Of a DNA stretch of 64,000 bases, positions 1 through 14,400 are shown in pieces (positions within the stretch are counted from its first letter, which is position 1; every line of letters starts with the position of its first letter). Made by a program: the position numbers and the translations under genes. Source of the stretch: Kineosporia mesophila (GTDB lineage Bacteria > Actinomycetota > Actinomycetes > Actinomycetales > Kineosporiaceae); contig NZ_JAJOMA010000001.1 of assembly GCF_021129235.1 (NCBI RefSeq), positions 434,001 through 498,000 of the forward strand, written 5' to 3'. The notes under the pieces were generated by a model. That model searched no databases, was not told the origin of the DNA, and worked only from the letters and a program-made list of their open reading frames with translations.

Positions 1-1
1 G

Positions 2-2400
2 CTGGCGAGCATCTTCTCCGACCGGAATCCGTTGCGGGATGGTCGAGACCGGGCCGCAACCGACGTGATGCGCGGCATGGAGGCCTATTTCGCCGAGGAG
101 TCGATCCGCGCCAATCATCCCACCGCCGAGGGCGTCGGCCTGGTCTACGTCATGGCCACGCCGACGAAGGTCGGTGGCACCACCTACACCACGGTCGTGG
201 TCCGGGCCGTGGAGGACGGCGCCGCTGCCCCCCACGTGGCGCCGCGCCCCGACGCCAAGGTCACGACCGGTGGGCAGCTGTTCATCCAGAAGGGGAGGTC
301 CCAGGAGAGCGTTACCGCCTGGAACCGCAGCATCCATCTCCAGGGCCGCTGGGGCGGCGACAACGGCGCCCGGACGCCGTTCCAGATCACCCGCTCGGAT
401 GCGTCGGGCGTGAAGGTCAAGACGGGGGAGAAGGAGACGCAGCGCGTCATCGCCCGTTCCACCCCGGCCGACACCTCCCAGGAGTTCGTCAAGAACCTCC
501 AGTTCTCGATCGACATCTACCGCACCACCGAGGGGCCGGAGGTGCTCCAGGACATCGGTGACTTCAGCGAAGCGGTCTCCAGGCGGCTGCCGGACCTCTG
601 GAGCCAGCAGGTGCGTGACTGGTGGGCCCAGAAACGGCACACCTCGACGCTTATCGATGGCACGACCGTCGACGGCTCGTACACCTTCCTGGTCCCCAGC
701 CACCTCACCACCACGGCCCCGGTGACCCCGGCCGCGCCTCTGGCTCCTTTCGTCCCACAGGTTTTCCGGACCCGCGACAACCCGTTCCCGGCCGCCCCGG
801 ACCTCATCGCCAAGGCGCTGGGCAAGGCCGTCGGCGGGATCATGGAGATCAAGGCGACGCCGCGCAGCCGCGAGGTCGCCACCTGGGTGCAGGTATCGGC
901 CAACCGACCGGGGATGATGACACGTCGGCCGCACGAGAACCGGCCGGACTTCGGCACCGATTTCGCGCCCGGGGGCAACGACTACGGCACGGCGATCACC
1001 CGGCTGTCACCGCGCAGCCTCGGGTCGAACGTCGGCGCGGTGTTCGGGTCGGCTCAGGCCGAGGTGTTCGAGGACGGTGTCCGTAAGACGATCTCGACCG
1101 AGTACCTGATCGTCCACAGTGACGGCACCAGCAGCAAGCTGGAGTTCCTGCCGACCCGGCTGCGCTGGATCACCCGGGGCAACTACGGCAGCGCCCTGAA
1201 CTTCCCCGAGAACACCGTGGAGCCGGAGTCGGACTCGGAGCGGTACCAGGGCACCACCTACGAGTTCGACGTCGCGGCCGGGCACAACGCCGGGAAGCCG
1301 GTGCTGCACTCCGAGAACGAAACCCTGATGACGGCCAGCGGGGGCATCCACCGGGGCACCCAGACCAAGACGACGCAGTCCAACAGCGCGGCCAGCTACG
1401 TCGAGAACAACGCCGAGCGCAAGGGCGTTTTCGACTACTACGCCGTGGACGGTGACTACGTGCTCACCGGACCGCACGGGGTGAGCGTCCGCGGCACGAT
1501 GATTTCCGGGTTCAAGGGCATCCTGCCGCACACCTACGGCCATGCCCTGAGCCAGGAGTTCGACGGCGTCGAGCGGCCGCCGTTCCATCTCGACTCGGTG
1601 CTCGACCCGAACCCCACCCCGGACTCCGACACCGAGGCGGCCACGGACTACCGCGCCCTGCGCGACTGGCTGCTCGAGGACGTGCCGGGCGGGCGGTCGA
1701 CGCTGGCGGGCGAGACCGTGCGGCTGTCCACCATGACTGACGGCACCGGTGAGTACACCCGCTTCGCCCAGTTTCTCGCCGACGATCTCGGTCAGACTGT
1801 CGACCTGGTCGCCTTCCACGCCGACGGGCAGCGTCTGATGACGCACTTCGCCCCGGCCGCGGTGGACGGCACGGTGACCGACGGCCGGGGTACCGGACGC
1901 GGGACGGCCGGTATCAACGACGGCCCCCGTGCTGATCTGCGGGTCCTGGTGAACCAGGAGCTGGCCCGGCTGGGGCTGCCGGAGATGTCGCCGGACGAGG
2001 TGACCATCGCCGCCCGCGGGGTGGTGGCCGCGGTCAGCACCCCGCAAGAGCTGGCCGAGGAGATCATCGCCCGGCGCGTCGCAACGGCCGGGGCGACCTC
2101 GCGGGAGGTTCTCGGCGAGGTCAAGAAGCTGTACGACGCTCTGACCGGTAGCCGCCTGGCGCAGACCCCGACGCGTAGTGCGAAGGCGGCGGGCAAGCAG
2201 ACGGCGTTGCCGCCGATGCCGGAGCTGACCGACGTGACGAACCGGCTCACGCAGTATCGGGCGAACCGGCCGCAGGGCATGAACCTGGGCTCGGCCAACT
2301 CGATAGCCCGGCAGATCATGCGGGACATCGGCCTCGGCGGTCGACTCAAGGGCGGTGCCCCGGTCCCGCCGACGGTGGCCCACCTCATCGACGACGCCGG
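2..2400 (+). other. Giant protein: beta-rich scaffold segment, copy 1 (C-terminal part)
   Basis: This segment aligns along its whole length with 8069-10440 of the same gene, with shared strings such as RDGRDRAA, VTTGGQLF, ARWGGDNGAR/GRWGGDNGAR, FDYYAVDGDYVLTGP and GHALSQEFD. The offset is about 8.07 kb. The sequence is rich in short beta-strand patterns and lacks recognisable catalytic motifs, so I read it as a structural or translocation segment. Its N-terminal part lies left of the window. Bases 2400-2890 after it encode a helical and Pro/Ala-rich linker. Confidence 0.6.
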
Positions 2401-5400
2401 CCTGCCGGCGGACGCCCTCGCCGAGGTGTCGACGGTGCTGACCGACCTCTCCGCGGCATTCGGCCAGGCCGTGGTCCGGGCCGGCAGTTCCGCCGGGCCG
2501 AACGTCTCGGCCCTGACCGGCCTGCCGCACCTGAGTGCGTCGCTGCTGCCGGAGACCCGGTCCTGGCTGGCGGCCAACGCGCCCGTCCTGCCAGGGCTCC
2601 TGAGTGACGGGATTCTCGACAGGAACGCCGGACTCGGCAATGTGCTCAATCTCCCGGTCCCGACGGCTAACGGGAACGGCACCACGCTGGGCCAGGTGGT
2701 GCGCGACGTTCTCACCGTCATGGGCGCCCCGGCGCCGGACGTGCCGCAGCCGGACGTGCCGCAGACAAACCAGGCGCCGGAAGCCTCCGGCGCCCCCCGG
2801 GTCCGGTTCAACGCCTCTGGCGATGTCAATGCCCGCGAAATCACCCAGACGATCCCGGACACGTCGCTGGGCGCACGGGACCCGGCCTCCCTGAGCCTGG
2901 CCGAGATCCACGAGTTCGTGCGCGGGGCCCTGGTGCAGCACACCGATCTGCGCCAGGCCGTGGAGATGGTCATGCAGGCGGGGCTGCGGCCGACGCCGGA
3001 AGACCCGATGCCGCCGTCGTTCTTCGCCGAGATGAAGGCTTTCGGCGACGGTAGTGTCCTGAACGTGGACGCGGTGCTCGACCGCACTACGGCCCGGACG
3101 GGTGAGACGGCCGACTGGGTCAACAAGGTGGTGGCCACCGCCGGGCTGGGGCCGCGGGACGCCGCCAAGCTGAGGGCACAGATCCGTAGGGCCCTGACGG
3201 ATCCCGACCCGATGGCCTGGAAGAGGCTGATCCAGAGCGGTGTCACGGTCACCCGGGGCGACGTCTCGGTGAAGCTGAAGTTCGACCCCGCGACCATGGT
3301 CTACAACCCCCAGGAACCGCTGGAGGAGTTCCTCGTCCGGTACATCAGCGCTTACGGCGACCTGACCGTGGCCCAGGGCCAGGCCAAGCAGTACAGGACC
3401 GGGTTGTCCCTGGTGCTCGACCCGCTGATCTTCCTGGCGACGGCCGGCCCGCTGGGCCACGTGCTGCCGATGCTGCGGATCAGTGGCGGCTCCGGCGGCA
3501 CGATGCGCTACGGCACCACCAGCGAGGTCCAGTCGGGCCTACGGCCCCTGGTCAATCCCCGGGACGAGTTCTGGGTCTCGCTGCAGGTCAGCGCGGAGGT
3601 GTCCAGGAACGGTGCCCCGGTGGTGATCCCGGCACCACCGGCAGATGGGTCCGCCCCGGCCGTGACGCCTCCGGGAACGCTCGACCTGCCCGGTCTGCAG
3701 GCCGATTTCGCCAAGACGTTCTCGACGCTGCCCGGTATGACGATCGCTTCGCCGCACCCGGTCGTCACGGTGGCGGAACCTGAGGTCCTGCAGGGACTCA
3801 CGTCCACCGTCAACGCGGTGAACCTCCAGGCGGTCCTGGACGAGATCGGCAACCAGCTGGAGCGGACGTTCGGCGGGCACACCGCCGCCCTGGACGACCT
3901 GATGACGCAGATCGAGGAGCACTTCCTCAGCGAGGCCACGGGTAAGGACCGCACCGAGTGGTGGCAGTCGGACAGCTACGTCTCACCGCTCTTCACCAAC
4001 GCCGAGCTGAACTTCTCCGGGTACCTGCGCGTCGGTGCGGTGCCGGAGACGATCCAGTACGTGGCCACGACGGCGGACAAGGTCTTCATCCGCGCCGACA
4101 AGGCCGACACGTACACTCAGAAGGACGGCAACGACATGTCGTTGCACGCCGGGGCGGCGATCGGCGTGAACTTCAGCTTCAAGGTCGGGGAGAACCTGTT
4201 CGCCCCGACGGTGACGCTGCCCACCCTGGAGACCAGCAGCAAGTTCCACCGCACGGCGGGACTGCAGGGGCAGAACAAGGTCGCCACCATGCGGCCGGAC
4301 CATCTTGTGCGCTACAAGGCGATGTTCCGCTTCACGGTGGACATCCGGTCGGCCCACAACATCCCGGTGTTCCAGGTGAGCAACGCGCTCGAGCTGGGCA
4401 TCGGGCAGAACCACGCCGACCGGTTCGAGGCGCAGGCCCTGAACGGGACCGCGACCGGCCGGGTCCGGGTGGGCGACGGCCAGGCCCCGCCGGTTCCGGC
4501 GCACGCGTTCTCGTTCGAGCCGACGGCGAGCCGGGCCGACACCACCCTGCCCGCCCCGGTCACGGTGAAACCTCGCTTCGGCAAGGCAAGACCGCTGATC
4601 GGGCAGCCGGTCGGCAACATCCGTGACCTGGTCCGCCTGAGTGGCCAACGGCGTCCTCAAAGCCCTCCGACGCCGGCGCCCCCGACCGCGGGCCAGAAGC
4701 TCAGCACGCGGGTGGCCCGAACCTTCACCGGGCCGCTGCGGACGATCCGGCACCAGCTGGCCGGCGGCCCCAAGGTCCGGATCGAACTGACCGTGCCCGA
4801 AGGGCACAGCCTGAGGTCCCACCGCGGGGGGTCCCCGCGCACGTCGTACCAGTGGCGCAAACTGCGGAACGCCAAGAACGTCTTCATCAACCAGCCCGGC
4901 CCGATCCCGAACATCGATCTGCGCTACCGCCTGGACCAGGACGGTGTGCCGGTCTCCGGGCCGGGCATCGCCCTGGGCCGGACCACGCCGTTCTCCCGTG
5001 GGCCCCTGCTGACCGCGGACCATCTGCGGAGCCTGGCCGGCCGACGTCCGGGCAGCACCTTCGAGATCGAGGTGCCGGCCGAATTCGAGCCGGGGGCGGC
5101 CCGGGCCTGGAACCAGCTGAGGGAGAACCCACCCCCCAACGTCCTTTTCGTGGACAGCGCCTCGGCGGCGCCGACCCTGCTGAACCCGCAGGACGCCGTC
5201 CGGCTGACGTCGGTGGTGGACCGGTACGTGGTCGGGCCGGACGGCAAGATCCACGGTGCGCGGGACATGCGGGTCTCCGCCGGGCGGATCTACCTTCCGG
5301 ACGGCCGGGTACTGCCGACGGAGCAGCGGTCCCAGGCGGGCTGGAGTGCCAACCCCGCACTGCGGCTGGTCTCCGCCCGGCCGTCCCGGGCCGTGCTGAA

Positions 5401-8400
5401 CCAGGTGCAGCGCATCCCGCGGGAGCCCCTGTCCGTGGAGAGGACGAGCACGGTCTCCACCACGGTCACTCCCAACCCCGACGGCTCGCCGGCCGCTGCC
5501 ACTCCCGATTCCGTCCGGGCATTCGACGATCTGGAAACGGTTGCGCCCAGACTGCTGTCGCAGCTGGACCGGCTCCGGCAGGCGATCCGCACCGGCGGGC
5601 AGGTGCAGGTCAGCTACTCCCCGGCGTTCCGGGAGATGCTGAACGGCAACAGTTTCGAGAGCCAGCAGTGGTCACTGGTGAACCGTGTGCTGCGCGCCAG
5701 CCCGGTGGTGCAGTTGCTGGCGGCGGACGGGACCCCGGTCACGCAGGCGGGTATCACCCCTCCCAGCCACATCACCCTGGACGTGCAGCCCGATGCCCCG
5801 CTCGCCGCCACGTCCGCTCTCGAACAGACGATCGGAGACCTGGTCGCGGTCGCGCCCCGGCTTCAGCCGCAGCTGAGAGTGCTTCAGCAGCAGCTGAGCG
5901 CGGACGGAATGGTGCAGATCCACTACAGCCAGGCGTTCAACGACCTGCGGCAGTCCGGTACCCCGCAGGGTCGGCAGTGGGCGGCCGTGCACGAGGTGCT
6001 CAGCAACAGCCCGGTGGTGCAGGTGATCGAGCCGCACGGCCAGAACCTCTCCAATCCGGGTATCGCCCCGCGGCACCGCATCGTGCTGGACTTCCGCACC
6101 CAGCTGGCCTCCCTGACGCAGGACGCGGTGGGGGTGGTCACCGCCTCGGCGCCGCAGAGCCCGTGGAACCGCGAGTTCCGCCCGGAGAACCGGGAACCGC
6201 TGATCTTCGCGGCCGGTAAGGGCCTGGGCCCGGTCGTGGTCGACGCCCTCGTCGGGGTGACACCGATCCTCCAGCACTTCCGGAACGTGACCGACCACAT
6301 GCGCCGGGTGGCCGGGGTCGAGCACCGGACGAACGTCCGGCAGGACAACTGGCACGACCGGGCCCTGGTCCTGCGGTTCGGCCGGCCCGGCATCGAGGCC
6401 CAGGGCCGCACTCTGGAGACCGGTTCCAGCATCGACCACTCGTACGACATCGGAGACGTGAACTTCACGTTCTCGATGGCCTGGCAGCGTCAGGAGATGC
6501 TCGGCGACCCGATCGTCGAGGACAGCCTCGGCCTGGACGTCCAGGCGAAGAGCACGATCTCGGTCGACACCGGGGAGGGCCACGACTGGAAGGCCGGGAC
6601 CGAGGCCGGCATGCACCTGCGGGCCCACATGTTCAGCATCCTGTACTTCGACTTCGGCGGGCCCGAGATGAGCGCCGGAGGATCCCGGGACAAGGGGATC
6701 CTCAACGCCCACGCATCGAAGGAATACCACCGGATGCGGACCGGTGGGAAGGTCGACCGGATGGAGGCCCGGTACCTGGTCACCACCACCTGGGCGGCCA
6801 GCCGGAACGGGAACATCATCTCCGGCGGTATCCGGCAGTTCAACGACACCACCGCGGTGCTGGCGCTGTCCCACCACCTGAAGTCCCCGGAACCGCTGAG
6901 TATCGACGACGTTCTGCGGGCCGGTCAGGTCACCGTCATGGTCGGCGAGCTCGACGGGGCCGCCGAAGGGATCCTCACCGCCCCGGACGGTGCGCCGTCC
7001 AACCTTGTCGACATCCCGCCCCGCGCCTACACCGGCATGATGCTGGCGATCGCCGGGACCAAGGAGATCACCGACCAGATCTCCGAGCTGGCCCGGCAGA
7101 ACACCGTGCCGAAGCCCGGTTTCGTCGAGATGCTGAAGCACGCCATGGTCGGCACGCCGTTGCTGGACCGCCGCCGACCGCAGGCGCCCGGTGAGCTGAC
7201 GGCGTTCTCGGACTCCAACTCCCGGTACGGGACCCCGGAACAGATTCTCCGGTCGGGCACCCCGACCTTCCTGGAGGCCCTGACCCGCCGGGCACTGGGT
7301 GGGCGCGGGCTGACCATCCACGTTCCCGGTGGCAACGACGGGTTCGACCACGCCGTCGTCGTGCGGTTCGGCCTCTACGACCTGCGGCACCGCATCGCCT
7401 CGCCGTCGGTGGCACTGGAGCAGTACACCGAGGGCGATCTGCGGGTCACCTACGTGAACGACTGGTCGGTCGCCGGTCACATCGGGGCCTCGGCCGGTGT
7501 GGTGGTCCGGCCCGGCGCGGGCGCGACGACGGGGGACAGCCAGCACTCCCAGTCGGGTGTGCCGGACAACAAGGCCAGTGGCCCTCAGGCCGGCGGCGCT
7601 GTGGGGGCCGGGGGCGAGCTGGCGCGGGGCTCGGCGAAGAGCCACCTCGACGGTGCGCTCGTGCTCAGCCTGATCACCTACGCCGGGAGCGCGCAGTACC
7701 CGACGCACGTCTACCAGGCCGATCTGATCGCGAGCCTGCACCACGTGAAGTGGCGGAACCCGACGTTCCGGCGCTTCCAGGTGACGCAGTCGGACACCAC
7801 GAACGTACGGGTGGACGCCGGGGCGGAGCTCTACGTGCCACACGTGCGCGCCCTGGACCTGGGCCTGCCGGTGCCGGCGGGTTTCGCCCCGGCGCCGACG
7901 GCCGACCCGCGGGTGCCGCTCCGGCTGATCGACGAGGACTTCCAGGGCAGCAATCAGCCGATCGAGACCTACGACGCGCAGGACGTGCTGCCGCAGATCC
8001 TGGACCGGTTCCGCGACCTGGCGGCCGATGACCGGGCCGGCAGCTACTGGGACCGGTCGGCGGCCTGGCTCCACGGCATCGTCGCCGACCGGAACCCGAT
8101 GCGGGACGGCCGCGATCGCGCCGCGTCGGACGTGATGCGGGGCCTGGAAGCGTTCTTCGACGAGCAGGCGATTCAGTCCAACCACCACACGGCCGAGAGC
8201 GTCGGCCTGGTCTATGTGATCACCACCCCGACGAAGCCGGGCGGGGTCACCTTCACCACCATCGTGGTGAAGGCCCACGAGGGACACGCCCCGGCGGCCT
8301 GGGTACGCGACCGCAAGGACGCCAAGGTCACCACCGGCGGTCAGCTGTTCGTCCAGGACGGGAAGTCCCAGCAGACAGTCAGCATCCGCCACCGCAGCGG

Positions 8401-11400
8401 GCACTTCCAGGCCCGCTGGGGCGGTGACAACGGTGCCCGGGTGCCGGTCCAGATCGCCGGCGCCAAGATGTCCGGCACGCTGGTGAAGAAGGGCGAGAAG
8501 CAGACCTCCCGGGACATCCGGCGGGCCACGCCGGCCGATGCCTCGCAGGAGTTCCGCAAGGATCTGCAGTTCTCCATCGACATCTACCGGTCCACCGAGG
8601 GGCCGGAGGTGCTGCAGAACATCGGGGACTTCAGCGCCGCGATCGAGAAGAGGCTGCCGGACGTCTGGAGCCAGGAGGTACGTGACTGGTGGGCCGGGAA
8701 GATCGGCTCGTCGACGAAGCTGAGCTCGGACACCGTCAACGGCTCGTACCGGTTCCTGGTCCCGAACCACCTGACCACGGCGGCCCCGGCGACTCCCGTG
8801 ACACCGGCGGCCGCCTTCACCCCGACGGTGTTCAGGACCAGCGAGAACCCCTTCCCGGCCGCTCCTGACGCAGCCTCCCGGGAACTGGGCAAGGCCGTCG
8901 GCGACATCATGCAGGTGCATGTCGTCAATCGCACGGACGAGGTGGCGCCCTGGGTGCAGGTGGCCGCCAACCGGCCCGGCCTGATGGGCCGTTCGCCGAA
9001 CCGGCCGCTGCCGAACTTCGGGTCCGACTTCGCGCCCGGGGGGATCGACCACGGCACGGCCACGACCCGGATGTCGCCGCGGAGCATCGGCTCGAGCGTC
9101 GGTGCGATCCTGGGATCGGCGCAGAGCGAGGTCTTCCGGGACGGCCAGAAGGTCGTGGAGCCGACCCGCTACGAGATCACCCACCGCGACGGCACCAAGA
9201 GTGTGCTGGAGTTCCTGCCCACGAAACTGCGCTGGATCACCCGCGGGAACTACGGCAGTGCCCTGACCTTCCCGCAGAACACCCTGGAGCCGGAGTCGGA
9301 CTCCGAGGCGTTCCAGGGCAGTTCGATCGACGCCGGGGTCGCCGCCGGGCACAACGCCGGCCGGCCGATTCTCGGGGCGCACGAGTCGACGCTGATGACC
9401 GGCAGCGCCAGCGCCGACCGGGGCACCGAGAAGAAGCAGCAGCTGACCACCTCGGCGGCCGCCTACGTCGAGTACAACAGTGAGCGCAAGGGCCTTTTCG
9501 ACTACTACGCGGTGGACGGCGACTACGTCCTGACCGGGCCGCGCGGGGTGAGCGTCCGCGGCACGATGACCGACGGGCTGAAGGGCATCATGCCCGCCTC
9601 GTACGGGCACGCCCTCAGCCAGGAGTTCGACGCGGTCGAGCGTCCCCCGTTCCACCTCGACGAGGTGATGGACTACACCACGCCCGACCACGAGGCGGCC
9701 GTCGACTTCCCGGCCCTGCGGGACTGGCTGCTCCAGGACGTGCCGGGCGGCCGGGCCCAGCTGGTGGACGAGACGGTGCGCCTGTCCACCCTCACCGACG
9801 GCACCGGTGAGCACACCCGGTTCGCCCAGTTCCTCGCCACCGACCTGGGGCAGAGCGTCGAGCTCGTCGCCTTCCACGCGGACGGCCGGCGCACGATCAC
9901 GACCTTCGCCCCGACCACGGACGACGGGTCCGCCCCGCCGGTCGCGGACGACCAGGGCACCCCGGTCATCGCGGCTGACCTCGAGGAGATTCCCAACTCC
10001 GAGCTCCACACCGCGGTGAACCGGGCACTGCAGTTGCGCGGCCTGCCTCCGATGGGACCGGGTGAGGTGGCCACGGCCGCCCTCAAGGTGGTGGCGCGGG
10101 TGAGCAACGTGACCGACCTCGCCGACGAGATCATCATCCGCCGCGTCGTTCCCGGCGTTCCGACCCCGCGCGAGGTGCACGCCGAGGTCAGGAAACTGTT
10201 CGACGCCGGCCACGGTGACCGGATGGCCCACGAGCAGACCCGCAGCCGGAAGGCGGCGGGGAAGCAGCCGTCCCCGCGGAAGATGCCCGACCAGGACCGG
10301 ATCAAGGATCTGATCGACGGCTACCTGAAGGTGCGGCCCCGGGGCACCGACATGGGTTCGATCAACTCGGTGGCACGCCGGGTGATGGTGGACGAGGGAC
10401 TGTCCGGTTACTTGCTCGGTGGCGCCCCGATGCCGCGGCAGCCGTTCTTCGACCCCTCGGCCGCCGGACCCTCGACGGCGGGCCCTTCGACGGCTGCGAC
10501 CCCGACGATCCCGGCTCTGCCCTCCGCCGCCGAGCTGGGCATTCCCCAGGCCACCTACGACGCCTACCTGGCCGATCCGCAGGCCGTGCAGACATCGCTC
10601 ACCGGGTCCCGGGCTGTCCCCGAGGGCAGCGACGTGGAGATGGACGACTCCGACAGCGACTACAGCTCGCGGGAGAGCGACGGGGCACCGCTGCCCGGGG
10701 TGGGCGGCCAGGTGGTCGCCGGTCGTGGTCTGTCCGCCGGAGTTGCCCAGGAGGTCGTGGCTTTCGTCAACCGGACGCACAGCCGCCTGGCTTCCTGGGT
10801 GGAAGCCGGATTCCAGCGGAACCGCAACGGCGATCTCCTGCTGCCCCCGGACGTCTGGGCCGGCGCCCAGGAGACGCTGTCGACCCCGGCCGCCACGTTC
10901 CTGTACACGAATCGCGGTGACATCGCGATGGAGGTGCGGGACGACATCCTCGCCGACCACGAGGCGTTCGAGGTGGCGCTGGAAGACGCCGGCCTGCACT
11001 ACCTGGAGCTGTCGACCGTCGACCAGAACGGCACGGTGAAGCCGCTGGGGCAGGTGCTCGAGGGCGTGTTCTCGACGCCGCGGGATATCGGCCGGGCTCG
11101 TGAGAGTTATACGCAGGCACTGCGTCTCACCGTGGATGCCCCGCCCACGGGTGTCGTCGGACAGGGGGCCTTCGTCCGGGAGGACACCGGGGTCTTCGAC
11201 GTTCCCCCGCCGCCGGTGCTCGTCGCCCTGGGGCATCAGGGCCTGAGTCTGGACTCGATTCCCACGGCTCAGTTGCCGAGCCTGTTCGAGCGACTGGACC
11301 TGCGCCACCCGGACCAGGCGCAGAACACCGCCGCACTGACCGACACCCCCGAGTTCGTCATGCCGACGGGGGACGGTCGCGAGCTTCTGCGGTCGGTGTT

Positions 11401-14400
11401 CTCGATCTGGGCCGGGGACCCGGTCTCCGCGGCCAACCCGGTCTCCCGCGGGTTCGCCGACAATCTGGCCGACCGCGCCGCCTACCTGCGCGCCCACAAC
11501 TCCGCCGCCGAGGCGGCGCGTGGCCGCGGCGAGAACACCGGGTCGCGACCGGTGCTGCCGCCGGTCCTGCTGACCGACCAGCCGCGCTCGGCGTTCGAGG
11601 CCGCGGCCCGGGGCGAGGGTGACCCGCGGATCCGGGACATGCGGAACTGGGCCCTGGAGAACGGCATCGTCCTGGTGAGTCTGGGCGAGTTGTTCCCGCC
11701 GGGGGACAATCGTCAGCTGCACGCTCAGGCACAGGCCTTCCGGGACTGGCGCACCGGTGAGGGCTACGCCGCCCTGAGTGACCTGACCCGGCTCTGGATC
11801 CCGCGGCTGGGAACCGGTTACGCGGATCCGGACATGCGGATCCACGACATCGACCAGTTCTTCGCCTCCGCGCTCCCGGACGGCCTGGCGATGGCCCAGC
11901 CGCTTCCCGGCGCACCGAGCAACACGGCGTTCCTGACGAGCCGTGGTCATCCGATGGGCCAGGGCTACCTGGACCAGATCGCAGACCACCTGGGGCGTTC
12001 CGAGGAGCAGCTGTACGGTGAGGCCTGGGAGCACGCCGACCGGGACCGCAACGAGACGTACTGGTCGGACCGTCGCAACCACAACATGCGGCCGCTGGTG
12101 ATCAAGCTCACCGGTACGTTCGACATGCAGCGCCTGAACCAGGACATGGGCCGGGCGCCGGAGGCGGACTACGGTCTCCTGCGGGGGACCGGGTTCGCGA
12201 GCGCCAACAGCTGGGGCACCTCGAGCCCGCTGGCGCTGCGGAAGTGGACCACCCCGGAGGGCGCCACCGCGGCCCTGCACGACGCGGCAAACCGGCTGAT
12301 CGACGAATTCCCGCGTCGTCGCGGAGATCTCCACCTGGTCTCGGTCGCCCCGATCGTCAATTCCCTGCCGTCCCCGGCCGCCGGGTGGGCGGCCCTCACC
12401 GACCTTCTGCTCTCGTCCCCGGTGATCGTGGCCCAGCTGCGGTCGGTGACCGACCGTACGATGGTGTTCGGTCACGCCGACCCCTCCGAGTACCGGCCGC
12501 TGACGCAGTACGTCCCGCTCGCCCGGATCGACACGATCGACCTGCCGGCGAGCGTCCGGCAGCGGTTCTGGCCGGCCGACCCGGAAAGCACTCAGCCGTC
12601 CGGGGAATGGCGGCTCGGGGAACTGCGCCGTCCGGTCCAGGCCCCCGTACTGCCGGTCCCGGCCGACGGGCCGCTGTTCACCGGTGTCACCACGGGCTCG
12701 CTGAGCCGGGAGATCGACCAGGGGTTGCGCACGGAGTGGCTGACCGCCCGGGTCGATTCCGCCCGCACCACTCTGGAGACCATGCGGGAGCTGGGCGGGC
12801 CGTGGAGGCAGCAGGCGGTCCGGGCGGAGCAGGACGCGCGGGACCTCGTCGGCTCGGTGGCCGGTGCCCGGAACCTGTCCCAGGTCCGCGGTGTGCGCGG
12901 GCAGGTCCTGCGGGAGCAGGTGCTGCCACTGGTCACGGCCGTTCTGCTGTCCGGCGGTTACCCGGGCGGCCGGGTCGACCAGGCCGTCCGGAGTCAGCTG
13001 GAACTGCTTCTGCCCGAGACGATCGCGCACCTGGAGGCGGACAACACCGGCGGTGGGCGAGGTGGCGCCCCCGGGGACGGCCCCGCCGTCTCCCGCAGCG
13101 CGGAGGAACTGCGGCAGGACGCGGTGCAGTGGCTCGACCGCCCGACCGCCCCGGACGGGGAGAGGGCCTCCGCACAGGCACGCCGGTTCCTGCCGCAGCA
13201 CATCGGCGGGATGGGGCGTCTGGGGGCGCTCGGGATGACCGACCGGGCCTCCGCGCAGGTTCTGGCCGGCGAGGTGGGCGCACCGGCCCGGGACCTGCTC
13301 GACATCGCCGTGCTGACCGAGCAGGTCTACGGACCGGACTTCGGCCGTGAGGAAATGCGTTCCGTCGCAGTGCTTTATCAGATTGTCGCCGGTGATCCGA
13401 CGCTGCTGGGCGCGACCGGGCTGCGGACCCCCGACCACACGGTGGCGTTCGGGCACCTGCAGTTGCTGGCGGCGAACGGTCAGGTGGCCGTGCTCCCGCA
13501 GACCGGGTCGGCCGGCGCCAGCACGCCCGCCTGGCGGGTCGTCGATGACCTGACGGTCCGGGAGATGGCGGACGCGGCCCGGACGCTGGCGACGTCCACG
13601 GTGGTCCCCGACAGCCGGGACCTGTACCGGGCCTGGGCGGGCGGTGTGGTCCCGCAGCCGGTGGCGATGACCTCGGTGTGGTCCCTGTACGGGCTGAGCG
13701 CGTTGCTGACAGGACTGGGAGACGGTGCGGCCGCCCGGATCCTGCCCGAGGACACGGGTCCGGACGGCCCGGCGGTCCTGGCGCAGAACCGCTCCGGTCA
13801 GGTGCAGTGGCTGGACCCGGACGGTGCCTGGCATCCGCTGGCCGACATGCCGCTCGAGGTGGCGGCCGAGTCCGGCACCGTGGGCCTGGAGAATGCCCGC
13901 GTCCAGGTGAGGACGCCGGACCGGCAGCCGGTTCCGGCGTCCGAGGTGGCCGCGGCCGTCAACGTGCGGCGGGGTGTTGCGGCAGCGGGACAGCAGCTGT
14001 TCCCGGAAGGAGCGGTGCCGGACGACCTGCCGAACAGCGTGTGGCGGTGGATGCGAGGTGTCAACGGCGGACAGGACGCGGCGTTGCCCTCGCGGGAGCG
14101 GGTCAACGCGATCGCCGCGCGGCTTCTGCTGCGGGACGTGCAGGGTCGGCGCTCTCCGGCGGACTTCCTCCGGGAGATCGCGAACGAGCACGTCGGAGGC
14201 CGGTTCGGGCTGCACGGTGAGGGTCCCGGAAGTGGCTCGGGGGACACGCCCAGGGCGGGGGAGCCGTCCGGGACGTCCCGGACGCCCGCGGGATCGTCCC
14301 GGGTACCGGCGACGTCCACCTGGGGTCTCAGTGGCGGGGCTCCCTCGTACGCCTATGTGGGCGTCACCATGGTGGCCGGCGAGCAGTGGACGACCGTCGG

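Noticed and set aside
32-34. TTG as start codon of the giant gene
   Set aside because: The codons before it are open and homologous to the internal copy near 8069-8100, so translation comes from upstream of the window.
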